Below are positions 21,937 to 35,344 of a stretch of 64,000 bases of DNA, one piece after another. How positions within the stretch are numbered: position 1 is the stretch's first letter; each line of letters opens with the position of its first letter. Source of the stretch: Xylaria sp. FL1777 (lineage: Eukaryota; Ascomycota; Sordariomycetes; Xylariales; Xylariaceae). Position numbers and translations under genes: made by a program. The stretch is from contig MU400520.1 of assembly GCA_022578965.1 (NCBI GenBank), positions 434,001 through 498,000 on the forward strand, in the 5' to 3' direction. Below the pieces are notes generated by a model. That model searched no databases. It worked only from the letters and a program-made list of their open reading frames with translations, and had not been told where the DNA came from.

Positions 21937-23717
21937 CTTCCCTCTAGGCTAGGTAATTAAAGCAGGTTTTCGCAGCGAGACGGCCAAGAAAGGCTTTTAT
22001 CCCTCGGCTAGCTATCTAGCAGTGTTGGTTCTGCAGCTGGACGATCGCATTTTCGTGATTGGCTCTAAAGGTTTCGTCTTGTTAGTATTTGTTAGTAGTG
22101 CCTGGCGCACACCGGTCGGAGGAAACAAACCCGAGCAGTGTCATTATAAGTGACGATTCGGAAGACATCTCCAGTTGACTAGTAAACTCAACTCCATTTA
22201 GTTAGTATAGGGCAGTCGAGCTAAAATCAATCGTGGGTGTATTTTCCTGTTGTCTGAAACGGAGTTATTAAAATGAACAACAGACAGCCCGCGACAGTTG
22301 ATTGTGGTGTAGGTAGTCATGCGCGTACGCAGTATGTGTATGTCGTGGGCGCCTGACTTTCATCGGCCCAGGATTCCATGCGCTGGATGGACATTTACTT
22401 GTGTACCCGTCCTCCTGCCTTTTTCAGTCGAGCGTATGCCATATTCCGTAAAAGACATTGGGTATCACCATCCAAAAGGAACGAAAAAGAAAAGTTCGCA
22501 AGGCTCCTAGCAGGAAAACAATGTGTGACACTACGCCAATGGGAACGTCTAGCGCCATGGCTCTGGGATTACCATGCCCGTCGATGGTACAATGATCGCC
22601 TGATAGCCTCGTCGATTGTCGAGCTCGCGAAAGACCTCGGACGTCGGCACTCGTTGACTTGGCCGGGATCGTGTTCCGTGGTTTTGGCCAAGCCCTCGCT
22701 TGTGGGTTGGACCCTTATAATACCGCTCATAAGGAGAGGAAATCCAGAGAGGCCTTCCGCCCAGCGACGTTGGAACCCCGTTTTCCTCGATGCAACATCG
22801 TCATGGGGTCGCCCTCAATAGTAGGCATGCTTACATCTGTGCTTGTTGTACACACGCCGGACACACAGACTTTGCACTGCAACGTGAGCATGGTCTCATG
22901 AATTGAGGCCCCGCAGACCAAGCCGACAAGTTATACGTATGCGTAGGTAGTGAGCTAGCCCGCCTGCATACTTACCTTGGAGGACTTATGCTGCACAAGT
23001 GAATACCACACAGTTTTAGTGCACACGACGCCAATGTGAGCGAGTGCTAGGTACTTGGTAAGATACTGGCACTAGGAGATGTCGATACTACTACTATATG
23101 CGCAATAAAGCCCTTCGTGCATACAAATCCTTGAAGCAGCTCTTTCAAAACGGTACGAGAGGCCACTTGGCTTTAGATGAGCGCTCTGATACGATATTCC
23201 CTGTAGATACTTCCTTCAACCCTAGCCAAAATTTTTCTGTCCTTCTTCTTCTTTGGTTCGTGTGCGTCAAGAGCGAGCTCGAGAGAAGAAGGTATTTTGC
23301 CTCCCTCCCTCTCTTACTATACTATATCAGCATACATACACTACTGTATTTACGAAGATAAACGAGCTGATGCCATGGCTAGTGTGTGAATTTCTCCCGT
23401 ATTATGGACCAACTTTTCTCCTACGCGGCACTTTACTTCCCTTAATAGTGCTTAGACTTAGAAAACCCGCCAACATCGTCATAGGCTCTACTTGGCTGTG
23501 TTCGTTGTCGAATTTTCACACGAACATCATAGTGGATTCCTTCGGCGATCGTCCGCTATCGTCAACATCTTCCAGGCATAGCTGGACGGTTTAAAAGAGG
23601 TAATTGTTCCCAATCGGCACTAGATAAACTACCTAAGTCGGCCTAGGCGGTTGGCACACATGACTAGCTTAATCTATCCCGGCTATCTTGCCCCGTGTAG
23701 CTTAGAGAGCCCGGCCC

Positions 23718-23769
23718 AGGTAGGTAAGTAAGTATACATACATACTTACATACATACGAAGTACATACA
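23718..23769. repeat. (GTAA)/(ACAT)n microsatellite
   Basis: Short tandem gtaa units followed by repeated acat/catt units in intergenic DNA. Confidence 0.7.
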
Positions 23770-25179
23770 TGTAGAACTTCAGCTGGGCTTTTCCGCGTAC
23801 GTACCCTACTGTGCGGAATTAGTATGCGTATACATATCGACAGTTATCAACATGTACGTACACTACTATTACTAGGCATGTAAGTCGGTACACTAGACGG
23901 CGTGTAACCAGTCAGTCGACGAAGGAGGGGAGGATTGATGCAATTCGGGAGCATATTGGCGTATAGTCTGTATAGTCTGCCCTCGGTCGACTATAACGTC
24001 TGAGGGATGGATGTGTTGGAAATGGGTATAATCATGTCCGCCCGTCGGCCCATTGCTCGATTCCTGGTTTGGCGAGTTACCATACCCAGTGCGCAGTCTC
24101 CAATAGTCAATAGTGGAATGCAGGAGATGGGATGTCTCGTACAGTACGCCGCGTACTGTGGATCCTTGCTGCCTCTTTGACCCATCCGGCGACAGGTACC
24201 GGTGTACTCGCACCGCCCCCCGCGCGCCCACAGACCGCCGTGTAGTCGGTACCTCGCGGTGCACGCAGGGAGGCCAGCGACAGGAGACTTGCTGGGGTGT
24301 TGTACCGTGTCCATCTAGCCGTCCACACGTCCCCCGTACCTGTCCACCCGTCCCTCTATCTACCCCGTCCACTCGTTCTCTTTCTTATATCCCGAGTGAG
24401 ACTATCAACCTTATTTGTGCTTCTACCGCCGGGAAGAAAGACTCTTTGAGCTCGCAGACACCATCCAACCTGATCCTCGAATGGGATGGCCATGTCTCTA
24501 TCTCCAGTATCTTAGTTCAGCATCCTGACGAGCCCATCCTCGAGTTCGCCCGATTGAATGTGTCGGACATTAGTTCTAATGTAACGCGACATTCCCAATC
24601 CCAGTTTTATACTTAGTCAACCGAATTAGCTCCTAGAAACAAACGAATCTCAGAAGACTGTATCTGCATTGATTCGTCCTTGTGCCCCTGTGTCGGTCCA
24701 TCCTCTCTGGCGACAGCGTCATCGGTTCCTCGTCCCAAGTACACCGCCTCCACGACCGTACCGTAGCAGCGAAACGACACCCATTCCCTCCCTCCATCCC
24801 TCCCTCGGTTCCCCCCCATTGCGATTCAACCGTGGTTCGGTCGTTACTGTCGGAGACTGCAGCTTGCCCTGAGGTTATTGGAGATACGACATCACCTACC
24901 ACCACGCCGGTCATTGCTGGGAACAAGAGGGCGCTCCCGACGAGGCATATACTCTCTGGCTATCCCTTATCGCACATCGTGATATTACACTGGCAGGTTT
25001 AACTTAATCGGCCGAACGCCTGTCGCACTGCATTCTGCTTCCTAGTTGTGCAACTCCCCGCCCTTTTGTTTGAGCTTCTGTTTGGGAGAGGGACCTCGGT
25101 TCCCCGCGCATCTTGGGAACATATACACAGTTTGCCGTTGGCCGCATTAATCAGCTGAATCATCTGAGGCCTGCGGCCC

Positions 25180-27480
25180 ATGCCTACCATGCCTGAAGGT
25201 GACATGGCGGGTGTTGCGCAGGGCGCTGGCAATAACTCGAGCGACTTTGTGAGTAGTTTTATATTGTATTTCGCTATCCGAGACCGTCTTGTCGCGGATG
25301 GATGCATGTGCATTCTAGCTAACGTGAGGTGCACCCGGAACCAGGTTCGCAAACTATACAAGTAAACAGCCCTTTTAAATGCAACATGTGCCTTCTGTCC
25401 TTCGGTTCGCGATGCTAATATATGACACTGTTTATAGGATGCTTGAAGATCCAGCTTATAGTGAAGTAGTAAGATGGGGCGACCAAGCCGATAGTTTTGT
25501 TGTCCTAGAGGTATGTCCTCCTATATCCGACTATTCACTTCCTTTCTCTTTTGATTTAGTGACTAGAAAGACTCATGATCATCATTATAGAACGAAAAGT
25601 TTACCAAGACGATACTGCCTAAACACTTCAAGCATAGCAACTTCGCGAGTTTCGTTCGACAACTGAATAAATACGATTTTCACAAAGTGCGGCATAATGA
25701 AGAAAATGGGCAGTCTCCTTATGGGGCATCGGTAAGGCTAGGCTTCTCGCGTTAGGGAAACCTCCAGAACCGCTAACTCCTCGTATAGGCGTGGGAGTTC
25801 AAGCATCCCGAGTTTCGAGCAGATAGGAAGGATAACTTGGATAATATTCGACGAAAAGCCCCGGCTCCGAGGAAGGCGCAAAACGCTGAGGATCAGTTTT
25901 CCGTACAAAACCAACAAGTCGTTGTTCTTTCCGAGACGTTAGCGGCAACACAGCAGCAGGTTCAACAGCTACAAGAATCATATTATGAGATCATTAACGC
26001 GAACAAGATCTTCGTCGACGAAATATTGCATCTGCAGAAGGTTGTCAAGGCGCAGCACCAAGTCAACAATGAACTCATTAACCATCTGAGCAAGACGGAA
26101 GAAAGGAGGGAAAATCGCTCATCGAATCATTCCACGCCGGGATACAACTCGGGCCAGAATCTGTTGTCGGATGGTTCAGAGTCCCCCTTGGAACTACGTC
26201 GGGCTCGTGATATTATGAACGGGTTGTCAATAGAACATGTCGCAGACAGAGACCTAAATAGGATGTCAGTTGCATTCCATCAAGCAGGCGGCTCTCCCGA
26301 ATCTGTCGGATCTTCCTCGATGATGGGGCCGCCGGGTGCGGCCGGCGTAACACCCTTTCTGCATGATCCTCTTAGCGATATGCGACATCTCGTCTATCCT
26401 GTGGGCCAGAATATCGGTATCGATCCCTTCGCCCCCGAGCACATGAACAACATTCCATACAACCGACCTGGAGGGGACAGTGGACTGCCCCCGACTTCGG
26501 ACTTTAATTCTGCGCCTTCTATGGCCGCCAATACGCCCCCGGGCTTGCAGGGTCCTTCGCCTTGGGGTTCTAAGAAGCCAGTTGTTCTTTTGGTAGAAGA
26601 TGATCGAACATGTGCTCGGATCGGCTCCAAGTTCCTTTCGCAGCATGACTGTGGTGTCGAGGTCGCGGTACGTCCTGTTTAAGCTTCTTCTAATTGATAT
26701 TGCGATGCAAAGCGGCTGACATTGAATAGCGTGACGGTCTCGAAGCTGTAAATAAAGTTAGCGGCAGGCAACAGCCGTACGATCTTATCTTCATGGATAT
26801 AGTAATGCCGCAGCTTGACGGTGTCTCTGCCACTGCTATGATTAGAGACATGCAGCCTAATACACCGATTATTGCCATGACATCCAATATCAACCAGCAA
26901 GATCTTGAGATGTATTTCCAGTGGGGTAAGTTGAGCGTGCACTTCCTTGGAAGCATTCGTGGACGGTGCTAAAATTCGAACAGGGATGCGCGACGTGTTA
27001 GCCAAACCCTTCACGAAAGAAGGTATGATTGGCAAGTTGAGAAGACACCTTGCCGCTATGCTGCGGAACCCTCCAGGCGAGGGTATGCTGGATCCTATAT
27101 ATCCGAATGGAGGGTCTGCCCAACCCCCAACACAAGGGCCATACTCAAACCAAGGTATGGGAATGGCTCCGCTTTCCGCGACGTCCTCTGGTCCTGTCAC
27201 GAAGTTTGACACCACGCCAATACAGTCGCCTGCTACGAGTAGCTCATGGCACTCGCCAAGCCAGCTACCCCATCCATCACCGACCATAGGTCAGGAGCAC
27301 GGCGGCTACCTCGCCGCCGGAAGCGGGTCTCAGATGGTGCTCACACCGGGTGGTACCCAGAAGCCTCAGTATGCAGGCGGCATGATGCCCCAGATGGCCT
27401 CATCTCAGCGCATGCCGCTCGACGGGCCACCCGAGAAGCGGCAACGGTTATATGGCCCTCCAGGAAACTATAACCAATAA
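25180..27480 (+). CDS. SKN7: Stress-response transcription factor Skn7 (HSF domain plus response regulator)
   Basis: Seven exons: 25180-25248, 25345-25361 (17 nt), 25438-25510, 25591-25731, 25789-26667, 26730-26925 and 26984-27480, giving 623 aa. Residues about 20-115 form an HSF-type DNA-binding domain ([20 protein letters not shown], then [18 protein letters not shown]). A coiled coil follows at about 130-195 ([14 protein letters not shown]). A receiver domain runs from about 363 to 485 with acidic pocket E370-D371-D372, phospho-acceptor D416 ([12 protein letters not shown]), T444 (IAMTSN) and K466 (LAKPF). The C-terminus is Pro/Ser/Gly-rich. Skn7 receives phosphate from the Sln1-Ypd1 type phosphorelay and acts in the nucleus in osmotic, cell-wall and oxidative stress responses; all residues needed for this are present. 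The start gives the usual short N-terminus of filamentous-fungal Skn7. The surrounding intergenic regions are unusually long. Confidence 0.97.
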
Positions 27481-29302
27481 TGACCGGCCGATGGGCGCTT
27501 TGGTCTCTGCTTGTATATATTGCGTTGTTGGCATTTTCCTTGTTCCTGTTGCAACAAGCCATCCCTGCTCCTGTTGAATATGTCGGTGTCTCGAGGCAGG
27601 CAGGCGATGCAACCAGTGGAACATTGTCGAGGAGCGGCGAGTCTAAAGACACCGAAAAAAATCGGCAGATTTTTTGATCCAAATTGCGAAATGTTTGCTA
27701 GCGTGTTTGTGCGCTCGTGTTTGTGTCGCTCGCCTCCTCTTGGAAGCGATAGATTGGTATGGTGGACTAGACCAGATCATGACCATAATATACCCCTTGC
27801 TTCTGTTTTTTGGTATTCTGGGAAAAGGGAACCTAGGTGGGGCTGTATATTTTTGGATATACGCGGCACTGTCTTACACGGTGTCGGTGGCGCCTCAATG
27901 GCTGATGACGACAACAAAAGCCAGCATGAGGAGACGATAGGGAAAAGCAAACCGCGCACGGGACGGTGTCGGGATTGGACTGCATGCTGCATCTCCGTGG
28001 GACGAGGGCAGGTGGATATAGGCATGGAAAGGCAAAGGGGCAAATATGACCCCGTCACGATTTATCAGCTGTATAGGTCTTCTTGGCGATGCCTGTCTTC
28101 AGGGATCGTGCTTTCGTGAGCCACTTCTTCACATAGCAGAAAACCCAGATACCCAGAACTCGATGCAGACAATGTATCGCTTTTTTTTTTTTCCATATCG
28201 TGAAAGAGGAACCCGGTGTGAGTGTGACCGTGGTCGTAGCGAGGCTGAGGATGACTCTACCGACTCATTCGACTCATATGAGATGGTGTGTCGGGTTGTC
28301 ACCTATTGGGGCCCTGCCGAATAGTCATCTCATCGTTCAGGAGACTAGGGTCGAAGGATGTCGTGTCGTGTCGTGCGCACAAATGTGCCAGTTGGCCTTA
28401 TATAAACTCCTGCCACAATGGAGCCTGAAACTCTATAGGTTTTGTCGGAGTGGCCTGATATCTCGTACGTGCTCTGACTCTGCCGTCCGCAACCCATCGC
28501 CCCCTCCTCACTCGACTTCAGTGGAGAAAGGTCGGCCGCCATGTATCCATATCGGTGCGTCATCTAGATGATTGGAATTCGTTCTCGGGTTTCGTTGCTG
28601 CCTCTGCCTAGCCATTCTTCTGCAGCCCCACGAAGCTCGATCATGCTGGGTCCTGGTGTTACACTGCCTGTTGCACCATGGATCGATCTCGAGACGCCGC
28701 GTCGATGAAAATTCCGTCGCCTATTTCTCGCCCCTAACTCAATCATCTCATGGTCGTTATGTCGTGGTGGTCTGTTGTTCTACACTCGCGATTAAGAAAG
28801 TAGATGATGATAGTGCGGAAGCCTGGACCCCACTGGACGGTCGTACCTATGGGTTGGTCGTGAAACATGGAAAGAGGATAAAGGAAAAGAAAAGGAATAT
28901 TAAAAGGAAAGAAGAGTGAGATCCGGCAGGACGGCAAGACGGCAAGAGCAGAAAGGAAGACAGATTATGAGAAATTGCCAGGCTGGGCTTTCCCTTCAGC
29001 CCCGCTGCGGGAAAGGCAAAAACAGGACATGACAAGACAAGAGGTAGCACAAGACTGGAAAAGACGTAAAGAAATAAAATTAAAGTTTGTCTTTCTTTGT
29101 CTCCAGGATGGGGCTCGAAAGTTTTTCCAGTGTACCGGTATCTATCCCAACTCTCCTCTCTTGTACCCGATGGGTGTTAGGGATGGCATCACCCTCCCTC
29201 GAGAAATCAGGCGTGCATGATATGATAGGGCTATGGTGATGGGTACTTATTTTGGGGGGTGGGTTAGAGCTAAAAAGGAGAGACCCAGCCAGCCCCAGGA
29301 CT

Positions 29303-29319
29303 AAAAAAAAAAAAAAAAA
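29303..29319. repeat. poly(A) tract, 17 nt
   Basis: Homopolymer on the plus strand in the SKN7-GCD6 spacer, followed by a short CA run. Confidence 0.8.
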
Positions 29320-29544
29320 CACACAATGGCACTCGTCGAGAGACCAGACCAGACAGGTCGTCCCGACTGTGACTTGTTATATGGGTGAGTGGAGCGGAAG
29401 GGGGATGGATGTTGCGACGTGGGTTATGGTGTCGGGTTGTTTTGCATGTTTTTTGTACACTAAGGGATGTATAAGCGAGGTAAGGCGGTCGGGAGAGGCG
29501 CGGGTGACGGAGTGTGTAGTGTGTACAAAGCAATAAGCTGATTG

Positions 29545-29690
29545 TCCTAGGCATGTATGTATGTATGCGTATGGGATAGGATAGGATAGGATAGGATGGG
29601 ATGGGGATATGGGGATGGGGATGGGATGGGATGGGATGGTACGTGTGTGTACGCAGTATGTATGTGTGTGCGTATGCGTATCTAGTATCC
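29545..29690. repeat. GTAT / GGATA / GGATGG simple-repeat tract
   Basis: Tandem GTAT units are followed by GGATA units, then by GGGAT/GGGGAT units (29572-29639), and again GTAT-like units. The centre has at least six runs of three or four G on the plus strand within about 60 nt, so it could fold as a G-quadruplex. Confidence 0.8.
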
Positions 29691-31609
29691 ATCGGTGTAC
29701 ATGATACTGCGTATGTGCGTGTCCGGAGGGCAAACGGGGGGCACCCAGGGATATTACGGACGTATCATGTCGGTTTGTCCACGTTTCCCACCTCCCTGAG
29801 GGCGTCCCTGGACTTTTCACCGAGCGAATTACAGACTCCCGCTGCCTTTCTTCCTCTGTGACATGTTCTCACCGCCCACACTAGGTAGGTAAGGTAGGTA
29901 GGTCTGGCCGTGTGGCCTGGTATTAAATAGAATAGTGATTTTCTAGTCTCCCTGTTCCAGCCCGGTCTGGGTTGGCCGACGCTCACACACCTTAATCTAC
30001 GGTCTATATGCTATCTAACTGTAACCATACGCAGATATAGCCATTTCTAACATCGTTCCCGATCCTTCGAGCGCGGCTAGTCTAGTTTATAGTTTAGGGT
30101 TGTTTTTTATAGCCTCTCCCGCTTCATCCCGAGACGCTTATTCATACACTAGAGAGGCTAGAGAGGCTAACAAGATAGCGAGATACCTACATATATCATG
30201 AATCACATTGTTGCGTGGTGCGAGGTCGGTCTCCAATCTTCACCGGGATATTTCCTCGACCTTGTGGACGGCATTGCTTGAACCGCTAGTTCGCTTGAAC
30301 AGTCAGTCTACACTAGGACTGCAGACTCGGGATAACGGAGTCGACGGGGGCTTGTGACGAATATAGCAGGAGGCACAGTGGTGGACCTAGACGATTAGCA
30401 ATAATAACGGTTTATAGCTCCATTAACGTTCTAGGCTTGTGATCCCGCTGGGATCATCGTCTTCTGGAACGCTGGCTTCAAACAATTCGCCCCGGGGTCC
30501 CTTGTTCTTAGGCCGGTTAGTATTTCCCATTGCAAAACCATGCGACTGCAGCTTATCGGCCGAGGACGGCACGAGTAGGCCCTTCTGATGGTCTTGCCCA
30601 CTTCCCCAGATTGATCATGATCCCTGGTGGCATATCTTTATAGGCAGTGTATGGTAGGAGACTGGCTAGTTTAAACTAGGTATGGTCTGATTGCATGCAT
30701 GTGGGCTGGGGAAGCTGGGGGGGATGGTGGCTGTTGTCTCGAACGGGAGCTGAAGATCGTGAAGCGATTGATAAGCGTTTATGGTCCGTCTTCACCTAGC
30801 GTATCTATTAACCGAAGATCGAAGGCTCGCTAGACACGACGCAACCACTTCGGCCACCAGGCTCATGCTGGTTGGATTGAGATTCACCTTGTGTTATAGT
30901 GTATGAGTAAGTCGTGTATGCCACTGGCTCGGCTCCCCGGACAGGTGTGAATCACAGCGTACTATCACACGCAATATACTCAGTCAATCAAGACGGCACT
31001 CCTCTAGGAGGTGGTACTTGTAGGCGCTTTAATATGCGAATGATGAGGTTCGCTCGGCGTGGGTGTGACTGGTCAGTGGCCCGAGGTCGCGGGAATATTG
31101 TTTATATCAGCCCTCGCATCATGAAGATTACAGATTACGAGGCAGTTCTTTAGCGGATACGGTGCGTACGGCGGTGATCTGTCGGCAGTACCATGTATGT
31201 TGGCAAGGCGCAGCGATATGTTCATCACGCTACGGCAGCAGTGTAACCATGCCACTGCGCATATACAAGCTGCATGGATGTGCCCATGGCCTTCCTGCAG
31301 CTGGACGGTGGTCTGGACGCTACTCCAGACCTCAGAGAAGAAATGTTCGCCCGGACGCTGGTCCACTCACAAGACCCAGATCGTCCAGCCCGGCTCCACC
31401 ATTGCCGACGACACCCCTGGCGACGTTGGGCCTAGACCGTTTCCATATGGTGAGCATTCCGCAACCCTGTCTTGGGTGATCGCAAATGTACTCCCGACGA
31501 TCCTTAATTTATATACGCAGTAGAGTTCGAAAGGAAAAAAAAAAAAAGAACTACGCATATTTGTGACCGAGTTGAACGTAACATGATACAGCTTGGCGAG
31601 TGTAACGTG

Positions 31610-31630
31610 TATATATATATATATATATAT
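31610..31630. repeat. (TA)n microsatellite
   Basis: About ten TA units in intergenic DNA. Confidence 0.8.
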
Positions 31631-32933
31631 GAATGACTATCATATAATACAATGTGCTGCACCGAGGGATGGGTTGGCCCCAAAGCAACAAGCGTGGGCG
31701 CAGAGAAAACAAGAATGATCATCTTGAGGACATTCTGAGCCTCTCTTCTTTCTTTCCTCTAGCCCTGTGCTGATAGGCAGCACACACACACACACACCAA
31801 GACGTACTACCGGTACATACATATAAAGGCGTTCCTTCGAACCCTGACGAACACGTGGTCTGCAAGTAGTCCAGCGGAGTACGCCACGCTCGGAGAATGT
31901 GCCGATATCAAGCCAAGGCCCAAATCTCTCTCTCTGGCGTTGGCCGCCGGAGCCGAGCGAAAGGAAAGGATTCGAGGAAACGTCCCAGCTACTAATCACA
32001 GATAAGACCGGAGGGATTACATCTATGGATCGGGACAATACCCCTGCCTTCTCCTTCACTACCCCTTCACTACCCCTGGACGATGCGGAAACTCGAAGGA
32101 TCAAACACGTCTCTGCCATACAACGCCAAGGTGTCATAAATTATCATGCACACCGGTGTCTCAGTGTCCGTACATATATGGGTGACATGAATGCAAATTG
32201 TTCCCGATCAGTCACAATGTTGAATACCTCTATTTGCCCGAATTACGCGTCCAGGGCTTGGGCGGCTACCTCTGGCGATGTGAATCGCCGGATACGATGG
32301 AGTGCAGAAAGACGAAACTTCAATTACCGGTATTGGACATCGTGATCATTGTCACGAAGACACGGTGTGATTTTGGAAAATAAGAATCTGATTATCAAAA
32401 ACGTTGAAGCTATACACGTAAACAGACCAATAAGATCGCCTCTTAGATAGGGCTCAGCCGTCCCAACCGCTCGATATGTAGGTCCGTAGGCCTACTACGT
32501 AGTAGGTATATTTCACTTGCGACCTGCCCGCTTAGAATTGTGGTATGATTAGTAGACTAAAAATAAAAGCACTAGTTGTAGAATTGTTGTTAGAAGAAGG
32601 TCTGCTATTATTACAAAGAAGGAAAAAGAAAAGAGCACAGTTATCCAATGAAGTGTAGGAATCATATTTACTTACGACTGTACATGTATATCCCGAACCC
32701 AGTCATGGAATGACAGCCAGCACCAGCTGACAGAACAGGATCGCAGCTGGCGGCTGTACATGTAATGAGGCGCGCTTGCCCCTCCATCAATTGAGTCATC
32801 GCCCAGATAAGATCACGTACACCAGAAAAGGTGCCCCTCATTGGCCAGATATTATTCTTACTCTCCCATTATCCAACCCAAAACACCACGCTCAGACCCT
32901 CGCCAGCTTCGAGGTTCGAGGTCCAGCCGCGCA

Positions 32934-35344
32934 ATGTCGCAAAGCAAAGGCGGCCGTGGTGGCGCCGCCGCCAAGGGCAACAAGAAGGCCGGCAAGCCAG
33001 GCGCTGAAGAGAAGAGAGAAGCTACCTTACAAGCTGTGGTATGTTGTTTCTGTTTCTCTCTTCTCTCTCTCTTCTTAACTATTTGAATATACTACTGTTT
33101 CTGTTGACTTATCGTTCACGTCCTCCTGCTAACAGACTACGATACAGCTCATCGCAGACGATTTCCAGACCCGGTTCTTACCTTTCTCCCTCGACAAACC
33201 AAGAGTGAGTCACCATCCACCACTGTCTACCATTCTACCACCTTCTCGGCGTCTGTTGATCTTATTGATCTACCCATGGCCCTTGACTAACAGCACCGGT
33301 GCCGTCTCAGTGTCTCCTCCCGCTCGCAAACACCCCCCTCATCGAGTACACGCTGGAGTTCCTGGCCATGAACGATGTTAAGGAGGTCTTCATATACTGT
33401 GGCGCCCACTCCGAACAGATAGAGCATTACATCCAGAACTCTCGATGGCTGCCCATCGCACATTCGAGTCCTTTCTCCATCCTCGAGTTCATACGCGTTG
33501 CTGATGCGCGGTCTGAGGGAGACTTCCTCAGAGATCTAGACGGGCGCGGAATAATTGGAGGCGACTTTCTACTAGTACATGGTGATCTGGTCTCGAACCT
33601 GTCGCTTGACGGCGCCCTGGCCGCCCACAGAGCGAGGAGAGAAGCGAACCGTGACTCTTGCATGACCATGGTCTTGCGCGAGGCTGGCGACGCCGAACAC
33701 CACACCAAAGCGAGGACGAATACCCCCGTTTTCATCGTCGATCCGAGGAAAAGCCGATGTCTTCACTACGAAGAGATAAATCCTTTCCATGCAGAACGCT
33801 ACGTTGACCTGGACCCGACTATACTAGAAAATGCCGAGGCGGAAGCGCGGACCGATCTAGTCGATGCTCAAATCGACATATGTACTCCCGATGTACTGGC
33901 CTTGTGGTCAGAGAGTTTTGATTACGAGCTTCCAAGAGCCAACTTCTTACATGGCGTCCTCAAAGATTGGGAGTTGAATGGCAAAATGATACATACCGAT
34001 ATCGTCACCGAGGGCTATAGCGCGAGAGCCACGAATCTGCAACTGTATGATGCCATAAGCCATGACGTCCTAGGCGGTTGGGCCTACCCTTTCACACCAG
34101 ATTGTAATCTGCTGAAAGGCCAAACATATCAGTTACGAGACGATAATGTCTATCAGGAAGATGATGTCCTTGTCGAAGAGGACACAGAGACAATTGACGC
34201 CCTAATCGGGCGAGATACACATGTCGGTTCTAAGAGTATAATACAAAATTCCACCATCGGCCGTAACTGCAAGATTGGGAGCAATGTCCGGATTATCAAT
34301 AGCTTCATCTGGGATGATGTTGAGATTGATGATGGCGCTGTTATTGAACATGCTATCATTGCAGACATGGGTTACGTAGGAAAGGGCGCCGCTGTCAGGG
34401 AGGGTTCTTTGGTCTCATATGGGGTTCGAATTGGCGAAAAAATAGACGTCGAGGCCTCTACCGTGCTTTCTCTTCTCACTCACGACCTTAATCCACTAGA
34501 ATCACAACCTCGAGTTGTTGGGGCACAAGGCAAGGGTGCTCTATTCCAGTACCCGGAAGAGGATGAAGTGGATGAAGAGCTCGCGAGGTTAGAAAACGCA
34601 CTCATTTATAATTTAGATCGATTCGACATCGATGACTCGTCAGTGTCGAGCCTTGAAGACGACAACTTTTCCGACGACGACTCTGAGGCAGCTTCCGCTA
34701 CGCCTAGCCAACCCACCGCCCGATCTCGACTATCATCATTTGCGTCCGACGACTCAGGCGCGCCTAACTTCTCGTCATTCCATGCAGATGCCGTGCATGG
34801 TCTGCTGGAAGTCTTGCGCGGTTCTGTGGGTAACTTTGACTCAGAGAAGCTGGAGTTTACTTCGTTACGACTCGCCAACAATGCCTCAGATGTAGCCATG
34901 CGGAAAGCAGTAGCAACAGCATTTGTCCGTCGTGCGGTTGAGCTTATGAATGCCGAATCTAGTGGCCTTGATGCAGTGAAAGCCGCTAAGGAGACGCTTA
35001 CCTCTAGAGTAGGTGCGTCTGCTTTCGTTGCGGACGTCGGCGTCGGCGGCGACTCTGTGTCGGAGCAACTGGAATTTGCCCTTGCCGTACAGAAGGCGTG
35101 TGTAAGTAGCACCAAGGTTATCGAGGTCGGTAAGGCCGGGAACCTCCTGGCCGCTATGCTACAGCAAATGTACGACTTAGACATTTTAGAAGAAGAGGGT
35201 CTCGTTGCTTGGTGGGAAGACGCTAGAGGTAAGGAGGGTGAGGTTATGCCTGTCGTCCGGGCTAAGTGCCAACCACTAATCGAGTGGCTCGAAAACGCTG
35301 AGGAAGAGAGTGACGAGGAAGAAAGCGATGAGGACGATGACTAA
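32934..35344 (+). CDS. GCD6: Translation initiation factor eIF2B subunit epsilon
   Basis: Three exons: 32934-33038, 33148-33204 and 33311-35344, giving 731 aa. The N-terminus is a basic Gly/Lys-rich stretch, then AVLIADDFQTRFLPFSLDKP and CLLPLANTPLIEYTLEFL, the nucleotidyltransferase-like fold of eIF2B epsilon. Left-handed beta-helix repeats follow (SIIQNSTIGRNCKIGSNVRI, SFIWDDVEIDDGAVIEHAII). The C-terminal W2 (HEAT-like) domain contains the catalytic guanine-nucleotide-exchange surface and ends in an acidic tail (EESDEEESDEDDD), which is typical. As the catalytic subunit of the cytosolic eIF2B decamer, it exchanges GDP for GTP on eIF2 and is the target of integrated-stress-response control. 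The second acceptor was set at gatacag because it joins AV to LIADDF; an alternative 12 nt upstream also keeps frame. Length agrees with yeast Gcd6 (712 aa). Confidence 0.97.

Larger units (their letters stand above)
19503..25179. other. 5.7-kb gene-poor block upstream of SKN7
   Basis: No gene could be supported. It holds ACAT/TAGGTA low-complexity DNA (near 20100-20160, 21907-21936 and 23718-23769). A minus-strand frame is open from about 21250 to 20824 (about 142 codons, no early ATG), and a plus-strand frame runs at 22378-22821 (147 aa, no family features). From about 24300 to 25179 the plus strand is pyrimidine-rich with runs such as CCCTCCATCCCTCCC, as expected for the promoter and long leader of SKN7. 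Confidence 0.55.
27481..32933. other. 5.4-kb gene-poor block between SKN7 and GCD6
   Basis: Downstream DNA of SKN7 followed by featureless sequence. It includes T and A homopolymers (28181-28192, 29303-29319, 31533-31545), a G-rich GGATA/GGATGG tract (29572-29639), a TA repeat (31610-31630) and a CA repeat (31783-31797). Open frames here are short and without family features; I do not call any as genes. The last few hundred bases should carry the GCD6 promoter. Confidence 0.55.

Noticed and set aside
22378..22821. 147-aa plus-strand frame in the SKN7 upstream block
   Set aside because: No family motifs, no splice partners and arginine/tryptophan-rich composition like random GC-containing DNA.
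30914..31523. Consecutive small plus-strand frames
   Set aside because: They could not be joined by sensible introns, and neither resembles a known family.
34606..35184. 192-aa minus-strand frame opposite GCD6
   Set aside because: Shadow of the Ser/Asp/Glu-rich part of GCD6.
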